This document shows positions 16,785 to 25,477 of a stretch of 64,000 nucleotides of DNA, one piece after another. A program made the position numbers and the translations under genes. Origin of the DNA: Streptomyces hayashii. GTDB taxonomy: Bacteria > Actinomycetota > Actinomycetes > Streptomycetales > Streptomycetaceae. Under the pieces are notes generated by a model. The model saw nothing but the letters and a program-made list of their open reading frames with translations. It was not told the origin of the DNA and searched no databases. The stretch is from assembly GCF_024539815.1 (NCBI RefSeq), contig NZ_JAHHIU010000090.1, forward strand, positions 1 through 64,000, given 5' to 3'. Every line of letters begins with the position of its first letter. Position 1 is the stretch's first letter.

Positions 16785-19634
16785 GTGGTGACGTTCAGAC
16801 TTCTCGGGCCCGTCGAGTTATGGGGCCGAGGCCCGATCGACGTGGGCCCTCCGCAGCGGCGGAGCGTGATGGCGGCGCTCGCGGTGGACGCCGGCCGGGC
16901 AGTGCCGATCGAGACATTGATGAGGCGTGTGTGGGGTGAGGACCGCCCGGAGGGCGCCCGTCAGGCGCTGTACGCCCATGTGGCCCGCATCCGGCGGGTG
17001 TTGGCAGCCACCGGGGCCGTTCGCCCGCAGGTCCTGCTTCGGCGGAACGGCGGCTACGTGCTAGACGTCGACGCCGAGGACGTGGACCTCCACCGGTTTC
17101 ATCGCCTGGTCGCCGACGCCCGCAGAGCCGGCCGGGGCGACGCCGAGCAGGTGACGACGCTCCGCGAGGCCTTGGACCTGTGGCGCGGGGAGCCGCTCGC
17201 CGGACTGTCCGGGGAGTGGGTGTCGCGGATGCGCGACACCTGGCAACGGCAGCGGCTGGACGCGGTCACGGCGTGGGCCAACGCGGAGACGGCAGTGGGC
17301 AACCACGCGGTGGTGATCGACCGGGTGCCCGAGCTGATCGACCAACACCCGCTCGTGGAGCCGCTGGTGGCCGTGCTGATGCGGGCACTGTACGAGGCGG
17401 GGCGCGGTTCCGAGGCGCTGGAATGCTTCGCCGAGACCCGCAAGCGCCTGGCCGACGAACTGGGCGCCGATCCGGGGACCGAGCTCCGGCGACTCCACCG
17501 GGTGATTCTGCGGGGCGACCCCGAGCCGGCCGAGGTCACCGATCCGCCGCCTCCGGCACGTCCGCGGTCCGCGCCGCTTCTCGCACGTCTGCCCCTGGAC
17601 GTACCGGCCTTCACCGGCCGCGAGGAGGAGCTGGCCCAGCTCGACAAGATCCTCGCGGAGGGCATGGGCAGCCCCGCGGTGGCGGTGGTCTCGACCCTCT
17701 CCGGGACCGCAGGCGTGGGCAAGACGGCTGTGGCCGTGCACTGGGCGCACCGGGCGGCCGACTGGTTCGAGGACGGCCAGCTGTATGTGAACCTCCACGG
17801 TTTCGAGCCTTCGCGGCCGCCCGTGACCCCGGCGGAGGCGCTGCCCCGGCTGCTGGAGACGTTGGGCGTGCTCCCACAGCACATGCCGGTCAGCCCGGAG
17901 GCGCAGGCCGGGCTGTACCGGAGCATGCTGGCGGGACGGCGGATGCTGGTGATGCTCGACAACGCACGGGACGCCGAACAGGTACGGGCGTTCCTGCCCG
18001 GCAGCCCGGGGTGCTTCACCTTGGTGACCAGCCGCAACCGGCTCTCCGGCCTGATCGCCCTGGAAGGCGCCCGGAGTCTCGTCCTGGACGTGCTGCCCGC
18101 GGCGGAGTGCCGACGGCTGCTCGCTCGCCGCACGGGAGCCGAGCGCGTGATGTCCGAACCGCTGGCGGTGGACGAGATCGTGACCCGCTGCGCACGGCTG
18201 CCGCTGGCCCTGGTGATCGTGGCGGCCCGCGCGGCGATCGAGCCGGAGCTCGGCCTGGCACGGCTCGCCACCGAGCTCCGGGACGCCCAGGACTCCCCCG
18301 ACGGGCTGGACAGCTTCGGCAACGAGGACACGCGGGCGGACATACGGGCCGTCTTCTCCTGGTCGTACGGCACCCTGAGCCCTCAGGCCGCCCGGATGTT
18401 CCGGCTGCTCGGCGTGCACCCCGGCCCGGACATCAGCGTGCCCGCCGCCGCGAGCCTGGCCGGGCTCCCCGTCCGGCACGCAGGCCGTCTGCTGACCGCG
18501 CTGGCCGACAGCTGCCTGGTCACGGAGCACTCGCGCGGCAGATACGTACTCCACGACCTGCTGCGGATGTACGCCGCCGAACTCGCCGGCGCCGCAGACG
18601 CCGCCGGCGAGACGCAAGCGGCCGAAGACCGCTTGTTCGGCCACTACCTGCACTCCGCCCACGCCGCGGACCGCATGCTGGATCCGCACCGCGACCCGAT
18701 CGCGCTGCCGCCCCCGGTCCCCGGCGTCTCCCCCGAACACGCCGCGGACCACGGAGAGGCTCTCGCCTGGTTCACAGCCGAGCACCCCGTGCTGCTCGCG
18801 GTGGCGCACCGGCCGGGCATCACCACGCAGGCGCCCGAGGCCCCGACCTGGCAGCTGACGCGCGCCCTGACCACGTTCCTGCAACGACGCGGCCACTGGT
18901 CCGACTGGGCCGCAGCCCAGCAGACCGCGCTGGACGCCGCACTGCGCTCGGCCTCCCCGGCCGGGGAGGCCGAGGCCCGCAGCGGCCTCGGCCGTGCCTG
19001 CACCCGCCTGATGCGACTGGACGACGCGCTCGCCCACCTCGCCCGCGCCCGGGATCTCCACCGAGCCCTCGGCAACCGCACCGAGCTGGCCCACACCCAC
19101 CTCGACCTCGCCCGCCTGCACGCCCGGCGGGACTCCTGCCCCGAAGCCCTGGCCTGTGCCCAGGAGGCCCTCGACCAGTACACCTCCCTGGGGCATCGGA
19201 CCGGACGGGCCCGGGCCCTGAACTCGGTCGGCTGGTATCACGCGCAGCTCGGCGACCACCGCCAGTGCCTCGTGTTCTGCGGGCAGGCGCTGGAGCTCTT
19301 CGCCGAGCTCGGCGTCCGCGACGGACAGGCGGACACCTGGGACAGCCTCGGCTACGCGCACCAGCACCTCGGCGACCACCGCCGGGCGGCGGCCTGTTAC
19401 CGCAACGCCGTCGCGCTCTTCCACGGTCTCGGGGACCGCTACTACGAGGCCGACGTGCTCGCCCACCTCTGCGAGAGCCACCGGGCCGCCGGCGAGGCCG
19501 ACGCGGCACGGCGGGCCGCCCGGCGCGCCGCGGACATCCTCGACGAACTCGGCGTCCCGGACTCGGACGCCGTCCGCGCCCGGCTGCGCCGCCTCGGCCC
19601 GCCGTGCGGACACGTCATGGACTACCGCGTGTAG
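16785..19634 (+). CDS. AfsR-like SARP regulator (BTAD-NB-ARC-TPR) with a TTA codon
   Basis: 949 aa. Residues ~1-90 are the OmpR-like winged helix of SARPs (FRLLGPVELWG, RSVMAALAVDAG, GGYVLDVD); ~95-240 the BTAD; ~265-520 an NB-ARC STAND ATPase with P-loop GTAGVGKTAVAVHWAHRA, LVMLDNARD Walker B and ARLPLALVIVAARA; ~700-935 TPR repeats (RTGRARALNSVGWYH, AYAHQHLGDHRRAAACY). Codon 12 (16818-16820) is TTA, so translation may need the bldA tRNA and be growth-phase dependent. A second GTG lies at 16788. In the family such proteins activate secondary-metabolism or secreted-protein genes. Its 3' end overlaps the convergent secreted-protein gene by 13 bp. Confidence 0.9.
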   Translation: MVTFRLLGPVELWGRGPIDVGPPQRRSVMAALAVDAGRAVPIETLMRRVWGEDRPEGARQALYAHVARIRRVLAATGAVRPQVLLRRNGGYVLDVDAEDVDLHRFHRLVADARRAGRGDAEQVTTLREALDLWRGEPLAGLSGEWVSRMRDTWQRQRLDAVTAWANAETAVGNHAVVIDRVPELIDQHPLVEPLVAVLMRALYEAGRGSEALECFAETRKRLADELGADPGTELRRLHRVILRGDPEPAEVTDPPPPARPRSAPLLARLPLDVPAFTGREEELAQLDKILAEGMGSPAVAVVSTLSGTAGVGKTAVAVHWAHRAADWFEDGQLYVNLHGFEPSRPPVTPAEALPRLLETLGVLPQHMPVSPEAQAGLYRSMLAGRRMLVMLDNARDAEQVRAFLPGSPGCFTLVTSRNRLSGLIALEGARSLVLDVLPAAECRRLLARRTGAERVMSEPLAVDEIVTRCARLPLALVIVAARAAIEPELGLARLATELRDAQDSPDGLDSFGNEDTRADIRAVFSWSYGTLSPQAARMFRLLGVHPGPDISVPAAASLAGLPVRHAGRLLTALADSCLVTEHSRGRYVLHDLLRMYAAELAGAADAAGETQAAEDRLFGHYLHSAHAADRMLDPHRDPIALPPPVPGVSPEHAADHGEALAWFTAEHPVLLAVAHRPGITTQAPEAPTWQLTRALTTFLQRRGHWSDWAAAQQTALDAALRSASPAGEAEARSGLGRACTRLMRLDDALAHLARARDLHRALGNRTELAHTHLDLARLHARRDSCPEALACAQEALDQYTSLGHRTGRARALNSVGWYHAQLGDHRQCLVFCGQALELFAELGVRDGQADTWDSLGYAHQHLGDHRRAAACYRNAVALFHGLGDRYYEADVLAHLCESHRAAGEADAARRAARRAADILDELGVPDSDAVRARLRRLGPPCGHVMDYRV

Positions 19635-20116
19635 CAGACGCCCGTGTGCCTGCCGTTCTGGCCGTTGGTGTAGTCGTATGCCTGGAAGCTGAACCTGGAG
19701 CTGGTCTTGGGGCCGAAACGGCCGTCCACGTCCAGCACGTGGCTGCCCGCGTTCCGGTTGATCTGCGCCTGTGCGTTCTTCACGGCCTGCTCGGTCCCGG
19801 AGCCGAAGTCCCGGTCCTCCGCGATGCCCTGGCCGAAGCAGGCGTTCAGGCTCTCCTGCACGACCAGTACCGGAAGGCTGTTCATCCCCCGGGCCACGAC
19901 GCAGTTGTAGTTTCCTGAACCCGCCGACGGCACATGGAGGTACCAACCGCCGCCGACACTCACGTTGGTGAAGCCGGTGCACGCGGCCTCGGCGGCGACC
20001 GTCTTGGGCGCCACCTGCGCCGAGGCCGTTCCTGCGCCGCCCACCACCAGCGCCGGGACGGCGAGCGCCGCCACCCCCGCCAACGAAGCCAGGCTTGCCC
20101 GTCGTGTCGTTCGCAT
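19622..20116 (-). CDS. small secreted peptidoglycan-binding-like protein
   Basis: 164 aa. It has a clear Sec/Tat-like signal (RTTRRASLASLAGVAALAVPALV, AxA site near residue 33). The mature part has an N-terminal Cys-containing segment and a peptidoglycan-binding-domain-1-like repeat (VQESLNACFGQGIAEDRDFGSGT, DVDGRFGPKTSSRFSFQAY). Four Cys in the mature part suggest disulfides. It is convergent with the SARP gene, whose likely binding repeats occur in its upstream region, so it may be a direct target. No catalytic residues were seen. Confidence 0.75.
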   Translation of the reverse strand: MRTTRRASLASLAGVAALAVPALVVGGAGTASAQVAPKTVAAEAACTGFTNVSVGGGWYLHVPSAGSGNYNCVVARGMNSLPVLVVQESLNACFGQGIAEDRDFGSGTEQAVKNAQAQINRNAGSHVLDVDGRFGPKTSSRFSFQAYDYTNGQNGRHTGVCYTR

Positions 20117-20240
20117 GGATTCCCTCTCGTTCGTCCCACGCGCCTCGCGCAGATGCGCGACGGCGTGCGCCGTCGCGACCTTCGGCTCGGGTGGCCGGCG
20201 TGGTCGCCTCGGTACGCATGACGACCATGGGCAGGAAGGC

Positions 20241-20265
20241 TTGCCGGAACCTTGCCGGAACCTTG
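20241..20265. promoter_or_regulatory. 11-bp spaced direct repeats, possible SARP operator
   Basis: TTGCCGGAACC occurs twice back to back (20241-20251, 20252-20262) and a third TTG starts in phase at 20263. SARP proteins in the DnrI/AfsR group bind direct repeats spaced by one helical turn. The repeats lie ~125 bp upstream of the secreted-protein start and the shared core CGAACCTTG/GGAACCTTG is also found at 16642-16650, upstream of the SARP gene. Functional assignment is inference. Confidence 0.45.
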
Positions 20266-20363
20266 TTGCCCGTCCCGTTCGGGCGGGGTTCGGCCATGCC
20301 GTCGGGCTTCGGCGACGAGGACGGCCGGTCGGTGCGCCCGCGGCGCGTCGGACCGCCGCGGAC

Positions 20364-20759
20364 TCAGCCGCGTGGCCCCGCGCCGTGCAGGAGCGTGTCG
20401 ATGACGAGCGTGGCCAGTGCGTCCGGGTCCTGTGCGGCGGGGTCCTGCTCCGCGCCGGGCCTGTTGATGGCTTCGTTGAGGAGGGCGTAATACACCTGTC
20501 GCGTCCACGCCAGGTCTGCGTCCGGCGCGATCAGCCCCTCGCGCTGCGCCCGGTTCACGAGATCGACCGTGTGGGCGTCGATCTCGCTCCAGAGGGCGGC
20601 CGCGGCGGGGGTGTGGGCGGTGGCGTGACTGAGGGTGAAGCGCCAGGTGTTCTTGACCCGCAGGACGTTCGCCGTCACTCGGTGCAGTGCCACGAGCGCG
20701 GGAGCGGCTTGCGGCCGGGCCTCCTCGATGGCCTCACGGCAAGGACGCCGTCGACCCAT
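20364..20759 (-). pseudogene. TetR-family regulator remnant lacking its DNA-binding domain
   Basis: About 131 residues that match the C-terminal ligand domain of TetR regulators (VTANVLRVKNTWRFTLSHATAH, NRAQREGLIAPDADLAWTRQVYYALLNEA). The ~60-70-residue HTH region is absent: upstream the frame runs antisense into the dehydrogenase fragment that starts 17 bp away. In intact relatives a TetR and a short-chain dehydrogenase are often divergent neighbours, so a deletion probably removed the HTH. Confidence 0.7.
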
Positions 20760-20775
20760 GACCAAGGAGCCCACA

Positions 20776-21006
20776 ATGACCACGACACGACCGGTAGCCC
20801 TCGTGACGGGCGCGTCCTCCGGCATCGGAAGGGCAGCCGCCCTCGCCCTGGCCGCAGCAGGCCACGCGGTGATCGGCACCAGCCGCAACGCCGCGCACGT
20901 CACCCCGCTCAAGGGCGTGACCTTCCTCGACCTCGACGTCACCAGCGAGGACACCCCGCGCCAGGCGGCGCGGCGGCGATGTAGCTTCGCGCGACGACGT
21001 CAATAA
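20776..21006 (+). pseudogene. short-chain dehydrogenase/reductase fragment (N-terminal ~60 residues)
   Basis: It opens with a good AAGGAG and ATG and the classic SDR Rossmann start (PVALVTGASSGIGRAAALAL, then VIGTSRNAAH and LDLDVTSED). After ~62 residues it changes to Arg-rich sequence and stops; the catalytic YxxxK region and the remaining ~180 residues are missing. It is a truncated gene, part of the same scar as the TetR remnant. Confidence 0.75.
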
Positions 21007-21060
21007 AGGTGATCAATCCTGGTGAGGTGCAGGACCCGGCCGGGATGGGTGGAGGAAGAC

Positions 21061-21747
21061 ATGTCGGAACTCGTTGACGTGGTGTGTCACCAGTGCAGGA
21101 TCAAGCTTGAGGTGCTCGACGCCCCGGTCCCCAGAGAGGCGTGGTGGAAGTTCCTGGACGAACACGCCCACCACCCGGTGGAGTTGCTGTGGGAGCACTC
21201 CGAGGGCCACGACAGGATCGACATCGACTACGTCTATGTGGACAGCGACATCAAGGGCGACCCCTCCTTCGCCGAGTACGCGGGCGACTGGCCGGGTCGC
21301 CCGCTGGCCCTGCACCCCCGACCCACCGCCCGCGCGGTCGCCGAGATCGTGCAGCGCGCCGTTGACGCCATGGACGCCCACGAGTGGCAGTCCGCCCCGG
21401 CCGACGCGGCCGCGGCCGAACAGATCGTGCAATGCATGGACTTCGCACCCCCGCCCGGGGAACCGGTCGACGACGCCGCCGTACTCGCCCGACTGGCCGC
21501 GGTGGAGACGGCGTTGGAGCAACTGCGCCGGGCCGCTGCCGAATCGGTCGGTGAGCACTTCGGCGGATTCCTGGACGACGTTCTGCGCGCCCTGCCCACC
21601 ATGGCGGATCTTCCCTCGGACGAACTCTGCGCCGAGAGCGGCCCCCTTGCCTCGCCCCGGCTCTGGGACACCGAGCGGGCACTACGACTGATCCAGCACC
21701 TCGTGGACGCCAGAATCACGCTCCGTTGGACGTCCCTCAGCTCCTGA
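21061..21747 (+). CDS. hypothetical protein
   Basis: 228 aa from the ATG at 21061, chosen for the GGAGGAAG 6 nt upstream. I do not recognise the family. The N-terminus has a CHQC pair, a Trp-rich stretch (EAWWKFLDEHAHH) and an acidic DIDYVYVDSDIKGD segment; the middle is Ala/Glu-rich and probably helical (AVLARLAAVETALEQLRRAAAE). No signal peptide or membrane segment is present. It ends 14 bp from the convergent response regulator. Confidence 0.6.
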   Translation: MSELVDVVCHQCRIKLEVLDAPVPREAWWKFLDEHAHHPVELLWEHSEGHDRIDIDYVYVDSDIKGDPSFAEYAGDWPGRPLALHPRPTARAVAEIVQRAVDAMDAHEWQSAPADAAAAEQIVQCMDFAPPPGEPVDDAAVLARLAAVETALEQLRRAAAESVGEHFGGFLDDVLRALPTMADLPSDELCAESGPLASPRLWDTERALRLIQHLVDARITLRWTSLSS

Positions 21748-21761
21748 GCGGCAACCGTCGA

Positions 21762-22436
21762 TCAGTCGCCCGCCCGGACGAGGCCGCTCTCGTAGGCGAA
21801 GACGACGGCGTGTACGCGGTCGCGCAGGTCGAGCTTGGTCAGTGTCCGGCCGAGGTGGGTCTTGACGGTCGTCTGTCCGAGGAACAGTCGCGCGGCGATC
21901 TCCGCGTTGCTCAACCCGTGGGCGACGAGTGTGAGGACCTCCCGCTCGCGTTCCGTCAGCAGGGCGAGCCGCGTCTCCTCCACGGGTTGCGCGGCGGGCA
22001 GTACGAAGCGTTCCACCAGGCGGCGGACGGCGGTGGGCGCCACCATGACATCGCCGCGCAGCACGCTCCGGACCGCGGCGACGATCTCCTCGCCGAGTGC
22101 GTCCTTGACCAGGAATCCGCTCGCACCGGCGCGGAGTGCTCCGTAGGCGTACTCGTCGAGGTCGAAGGTGGTCACAATGATGATCTTGGGCGGGGAGGGC
22201 AGGGCGGAGATGTGCCGGGTGGCGGCCAATCCGTCGGCCTCGGGCATCCGTACGTCCATCAGAACGAGGTCGGGTTCCAGCTCGGCGCACCGGGCGAGGG
22301 CGGCGTGTCCGTCGGCGGCCTCCCCGACCACGGTGAGGTCGGGCTGACTGTCGATGACCATGCGCAGCCCCATGCGGATCAGTTCCTGGTCGTCACAGAG
22401 CAGGACCCGGCGCGGGGCCGGGGTGGCGCCGTTCAC
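21762..22436 (-). CDS. NarL/FixJ-family response regulator
   Basis: 224 aa. Receiver domain residues 10-125 with the acidic pair DD at 15-16, phospho-acceptor D61 (LVLMDVRMP), the switch Thr/Ser in IIIVTTFDLDEY, and Lys in FLVKDA. The C-terminal LuxR HTH is LLTEREREVLTLVAHGLSNAEIAARLFLG. Its ATG overlaps the kinase TGA in ATGA, so the two are translated together. Confidence 0.92.
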   Translation of the reverse strand: MNGATPAPRRVLLCDDQELIRMGLRMVIDSQPDLTVVGEAADGHAALARCAELEPDLVLMDVRMPEADGLAATRHISALPSPPKIIIVTTFDLDEYAYGALRAGASGFLVKDALGEEIVAAVRSVLRGDVMVAPTAVRRLVERFVLPAAQPVEETRLALLTEREREVLTLVAHGLSNAEIAARLFLGQTTVKTHLGRTLTKLDLRDRVHAVVFAYESGLVRAGD

Positions 22437-23680
22437 CAGGTCACCGGCCGTGCGGGTCGACCGTACGGCCAGAGCACGGCGTCCACGCGGTAGGCGCCCT
22501 CGGCCGTGCGACCGGCGGTGACGGTACCGCCGTAGAGTGCTGCCCGTTCCCTCATGCCGGCCAGCCCGCGCCCGGTCGACGGCGGAAGGGCCGGGGGCGG
22601 TTCCCCTGCGCCGGTGGAATTGTCGACGCGGATCCGGATGTGCCGTCCGGGACCCGGCCTTCCGAGATCGACGCTGACCCGGGCGGCGGCGTCGCGGGAG
22701 GCGTGTTTGACGACATTGGTGAGGGCCTCCTGCACGATCCGGTACGTCTGTGTCTCCGCGTCGACGGGCAGGCTCGTCCGCTCACCGCGCAGGTGGAGTG
22801 TCGAGGTCACGGGGCAGCGGGTGATCAGGGGACGCAGGTCGTCGAGCGTCGGCTGCCCGTCGGACCCATCGTCATCATCCTGGCAGTCCTCTTCCGCGTC
22901 CCGCTCGGCGCCCAGGACGTGCAGCAGACGGCGCAGTTCGTCCAAGGCGTCACGACCGGTGGCGCCGATCGCCCGGAACGCACGGTCGACGGCCTCGGGG
23001 TCGGTGTGCCGCGCCAGCCTGCCGCCCTCGGCGTTGACCACCATGACGCTCACACTGTGCGCGAGCACGTCGTGGATCTCCCGCGCGATCCGCGTCCGTT
23101 CCGCGGCCACGGCGGCACGGGCGAGGGCCAGTCGCCGCGACTCCGCCAGGTCGATACGGCGCGCCAGCTCGGCGAGATAGGCACGGCGGGCACGCAGGTA
23201 CTCGGCGAACACCCAGGCCGCGGCCAGAAAGAGCACGATCGTGACCGGCGTCTGCCAGACGCTGCGCCCGCCGTCCGTCCGCGGGTACGTTCGCAACCAC
23301 TCCGGCACCCACAGCAGCACGCACCCGGCGGCACTCAGGGCCGTCACCGCGGCCGCGCGGCGCCGCCCACGCACCACGAGCGTGTACAGCACCGCGGCCA
23401 CGGCGACGGTCCCGCGCCCGAGTTCCTGACCCCACACGTGACCCAGGTACTGCGCCCAGAAGGCGGCGGTGACGGCCGCGGCGACCAGGACCGGACGGCT
23501 GCGCCGCCACAGCAGCGGCAGCACCAGCCCGCAGTACACGCTGACCTGCATCCACACCGGCCGCCAGCCGTCCCGGTCGTGGACCGCGGGAGGCAGTGCC
23601 ACGAGGGCGACCAGAAGGACGTCCCGCAGCCACGGGCGGTGACGCAGCCACCGCGGCAGACTCTCCATGAGACGACGCAC
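22433..23680 (-). CDS. two-component sensor histidine kinase (HisKA_3, NarL-type)
   Basis: 415 aa. Four to five N-terminal TM segments (within residues ~20-160) form a membrane sensor without a large extracellular loop. The HisKA_3 box is RTRIAREIHDVLAH with H203. The ATPase domain has the N-box EALTNVVKHA, and G-box GRGLAGMRERAALYGG. An acidic insert with a run of Asp/Glu (~residues 258-272) sits between dimerisation and ATPase domains. It phosphorylates the co-translated response regulator; the signal is unknown. Confidence 0.9.
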   Translation of the reverse strand: MRRLMESLPRWLRHRPWLRDVLLVALVALPPAVHDRDGWRPVWMQVSVYCGLVLPLLWRRSRPVLVAAAVTAAFWAQYLGHVWGQELGRGTVAVAAVLYTLVVRGRRRAAAVTALSAAGCVLLWVPEWLRTYPRTDGGRSVWQTPVTIVLFLAAAWVFAEYLRARRAYLAELARRIDLAESRRLALARAAVAAERTRIAREIHDVLAHSVSVMVVNAEGGRLARHTDPEAVDRAFRAIGATGRDALDELRRLLHVLGAERDAEEDCQDDDDGSDGQPTLDDLRPLITRCPVTSTLHLRGERTSLPVDAETQTYRIVQEALTNVVKHASRDAAARVSVDLGRPGPGRHIRIRVDNSTGAGEPPPALPPSTGRGLAGMRERAALYGGTVTAGRTAEGAYRVDAVLWPYGRPARPVTW

Positions 23681-23811
23681 CTGCTCACGCTAGGGCGGCC
23701 GGGGACGGCCGCGCGTCGTCCCGCAGGCCGCCAGGCCGTCCTCCTTCAGGACTACCCGTCCGACCGGGAATACGACGTGCGGCCACGATCCGCACGCCGA
23801 GCATCACCGGT

Positions 23812-24381
23812 GTGTCGATAACCAGGCAGTTCCTCAGACGTCCTCTCATGACCGGTGCGGTGGCGGCGAGTTCGCCGCAGTTGGCCCGGGCCATGACGCA
23901 CCGCATCGGACTGGAGGACGCCCGGCTCGTCGTCGAACTCGGCCCAGGGACCGGCGCGTTCACCGCGGAGATCCTCCGCCTGATACCACCCCGGGCCCGA
24001 CTCGTCGCCGTCGAACTCAACCCCCGCCTCGCGGCACGCCTGGCAGCCGCCCACGGCGACGACCGGCTCACCGTGGTGCACGGCGCTGCGGCCGACCTGG
24101 CGTCGGTGGCGGAAGGGCCGGTGGACGCGGTGGTCTCCGGGCTGCCGTGGACGGTCATGCCGGCCCGCCAACGGCACCGGACTCTCGACGCCGTCACCCA
24201 GGTCCTGGCGCCCGGCGGCCGGTTCACGACGTTCGCCTACCTCCACGCCGCGTGGACGCCGCCCGCCCGTCGGGTCAACGACGAACTCCGCGACCGCTTC
24301 TCAGAGTTGCAGCGTGGCCAAATGGTCTGGCACAACCTGCCCCCCGCCTTCGTCTACCGGGCCGGCCACGCATGCTCGTGA
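23812..24381 (+). CDS. SAM-dependent methyltransferase (phospholipid N-methyltransferase-like, KsgA-related fold)
   Basis: 189 aa from a GTG. It has an N-terminal FLRRPLMTGAVAASSPQLARAM segment, class I methyltransferase motif I VVELGPGTGAFTAEIL, an acidic end of strand 2 (LVAVELNPRLAARL), and a SGLPWTVMPARQRHRTLDAV motif IV-like region. This combination matches PmtA-like phosphatidylethanolamine N-methyltransferases and related small enzymes annotated near rRNA adenine dimethylases. The substrate is not certain. It is transcribed away from the two-component operon. Confidence 0.75.
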   Translation: MSITRQFLRRPLMTGAVAASSPQLARAMTHRIGLEDARLVVELGPGTGAFTAEILRLIPPRARLVAVELNPRLAARLAAAHGDDRLTVVHGAAADLASVAEGPVDAVVSGLPWTVMPARQRHRTLDAVTQVLAPGGRFTTFAYLHAAWTPPARRVNDELRDRFSELQRGQMVWHNLPPAFVYRAGHACS

Positions 24382-24820
24382 CGACGGCGATGGCCTCGCC
24401 ATGCGGACATGAGGGGTCGTCAGCATGGCCGTGTCCGCTTCGCAGGTCCCTCGGTGGGGCTTGGCGGTCTCGTTGTGCTCGATCGTGTACGTCGGCGGCT
24501 TCTGAGCCAGATCGCCGCGGTCCACGAAGCCGTCGCGTCGCACGACCTGCCGGGACGGTGCGGAACAGACCAGCTCGACCCGGCTGCTGTATCGCTTCGC
24601 ACACCTGAACGCCGTCGCCGCGTCGCTCCGCCGCGACGGCCCTGCCATCGGCCGCCGAGTGCTGGTCGGGTGTGCCGACCGGTCGTACCGGCGTCCTCGG
24701 CCGTCGCCGTCCCCGGTCTTCTCCCCGGCCTCGTCCTGAGGGACCGATACCAGCACGGTGCGAGGCCGATGCCCTCTCCCTCTCCGGGGTGTCCGCGCTC
24801 GAAGGGGCAGCACATGATCT
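24382..24820. other. 439-bp stretch without a supported gene
   Basis: Open frames exist on both strands, but their products are Arg/Pro-rich, lack recognisable motifs and have no good ribosome-binding site. I see no clear terminator or repeat here. It may carry the 3' region of the methyltransferase transcript and a decayed gene. Confidence 0.5.
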
Positions 24821-25477
24821 CTAGCCGGTGAGGCCGCTCCGGTAGGCGTGGATCACCAGTTGGACGCGGTCACGAGCGTCGAGCTTGGTCAGCAGACGGG
24901 CGACGTGGGTCTTCACCGTGCCCGCGCCGATGTACAGCCGCTCGGCGATCTCGGCATTGGTGAGTCCTTCGGCGACGAGCAGCAGCACCTCGCGTTCGCG
25001 GGTGGTGACGGCCCCGGGCAGACGCGGCGGTTCCTGACCGTACGGCGGCTCCGCAGGCCCGTTGACGTACGCGGCGATGAGCCGCTTGGTGACGCGCGGC
25101 GCGAGCAGTGCCTCGCCGTGGGCGACGGTGCGGACGGCGGACAGCAGGTCAAGAGGCGGTGCGTCCTTCAGGAGGAAGCCGCTGGCCCCGGCGCGCAGCG
25201 CGCCGAAGACGTACTCGTCCAGATCGAAGGTGGTGAGCATCAGGACACGGGCGTGGCCGGCGGTGGTGATGCGGCGGGCGGCCTCGATGCCGTCCATCTC
25301 GGGCATCCGTACGTCCATCAGGACGACGTCGGGCCGGTGTTCGGCGGCGGCCGCGACCGCGTCCCGGCCCGTCGCGACGCTGCCGATCACCTCAAGGTCC
25401 GTGGCGGTGTCCACGATTCCGGCCAGTCCGACGCGAATCAGCTGCTGGTCGTCGGCGACCAGAACGCGGATGGTCAC
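24821..25477 (-). CDS. NarL/FixJ-family response regulator
   Basis: 218 aa. Receiver with DD at 9-10, phospho-acceptor D55 (VVLMDVRMP), LTTFDLDEYVFGALRAGASGFLLKD; LuxR HTH TTREREVLLLVAEGLTNAEIAERLYIGAGTVKTH. ATGA overlap with the kinase upstream. It probably controls the divergent ABC pair at 26.6-28.1 kb, a common arrangement in Streptomyces. Confidence 0.92.
   Translation of the reverse strand: MTIRVLVADDQQLIRVGLAGIVDTATDLEVIGSVATGRDAVAAAAEHRPDVVLMDVRMPEMDGIEAARRITTAGHARVLMLTTFDLDEYVFGALRAGASGFLLKDAPPLDLLSAVRTVAHGEALLAPRVTKRLIAAYVNGPAEPPYGQEPPRLPGAVTTREREVLLLVAEGLTNAEIAERLYIGAGTVKTHVARLLTKLDARDRVQLVIHAYRSGLTG

Noticed and set aside
17061..20297. Long minus-strand frame (1078 codons) opposite the SARP gene
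   Set aside because: Shadow of the SARP and secreted-protein genes; low complexity and no domain pattern.
24409..24831. Open frame of 140 codons between methyltransferase and response regulator
   Set aside because: Arg/Pro-rich, no ribosome-binding site, overlaps the convergent gene end; a coding role is not supported.
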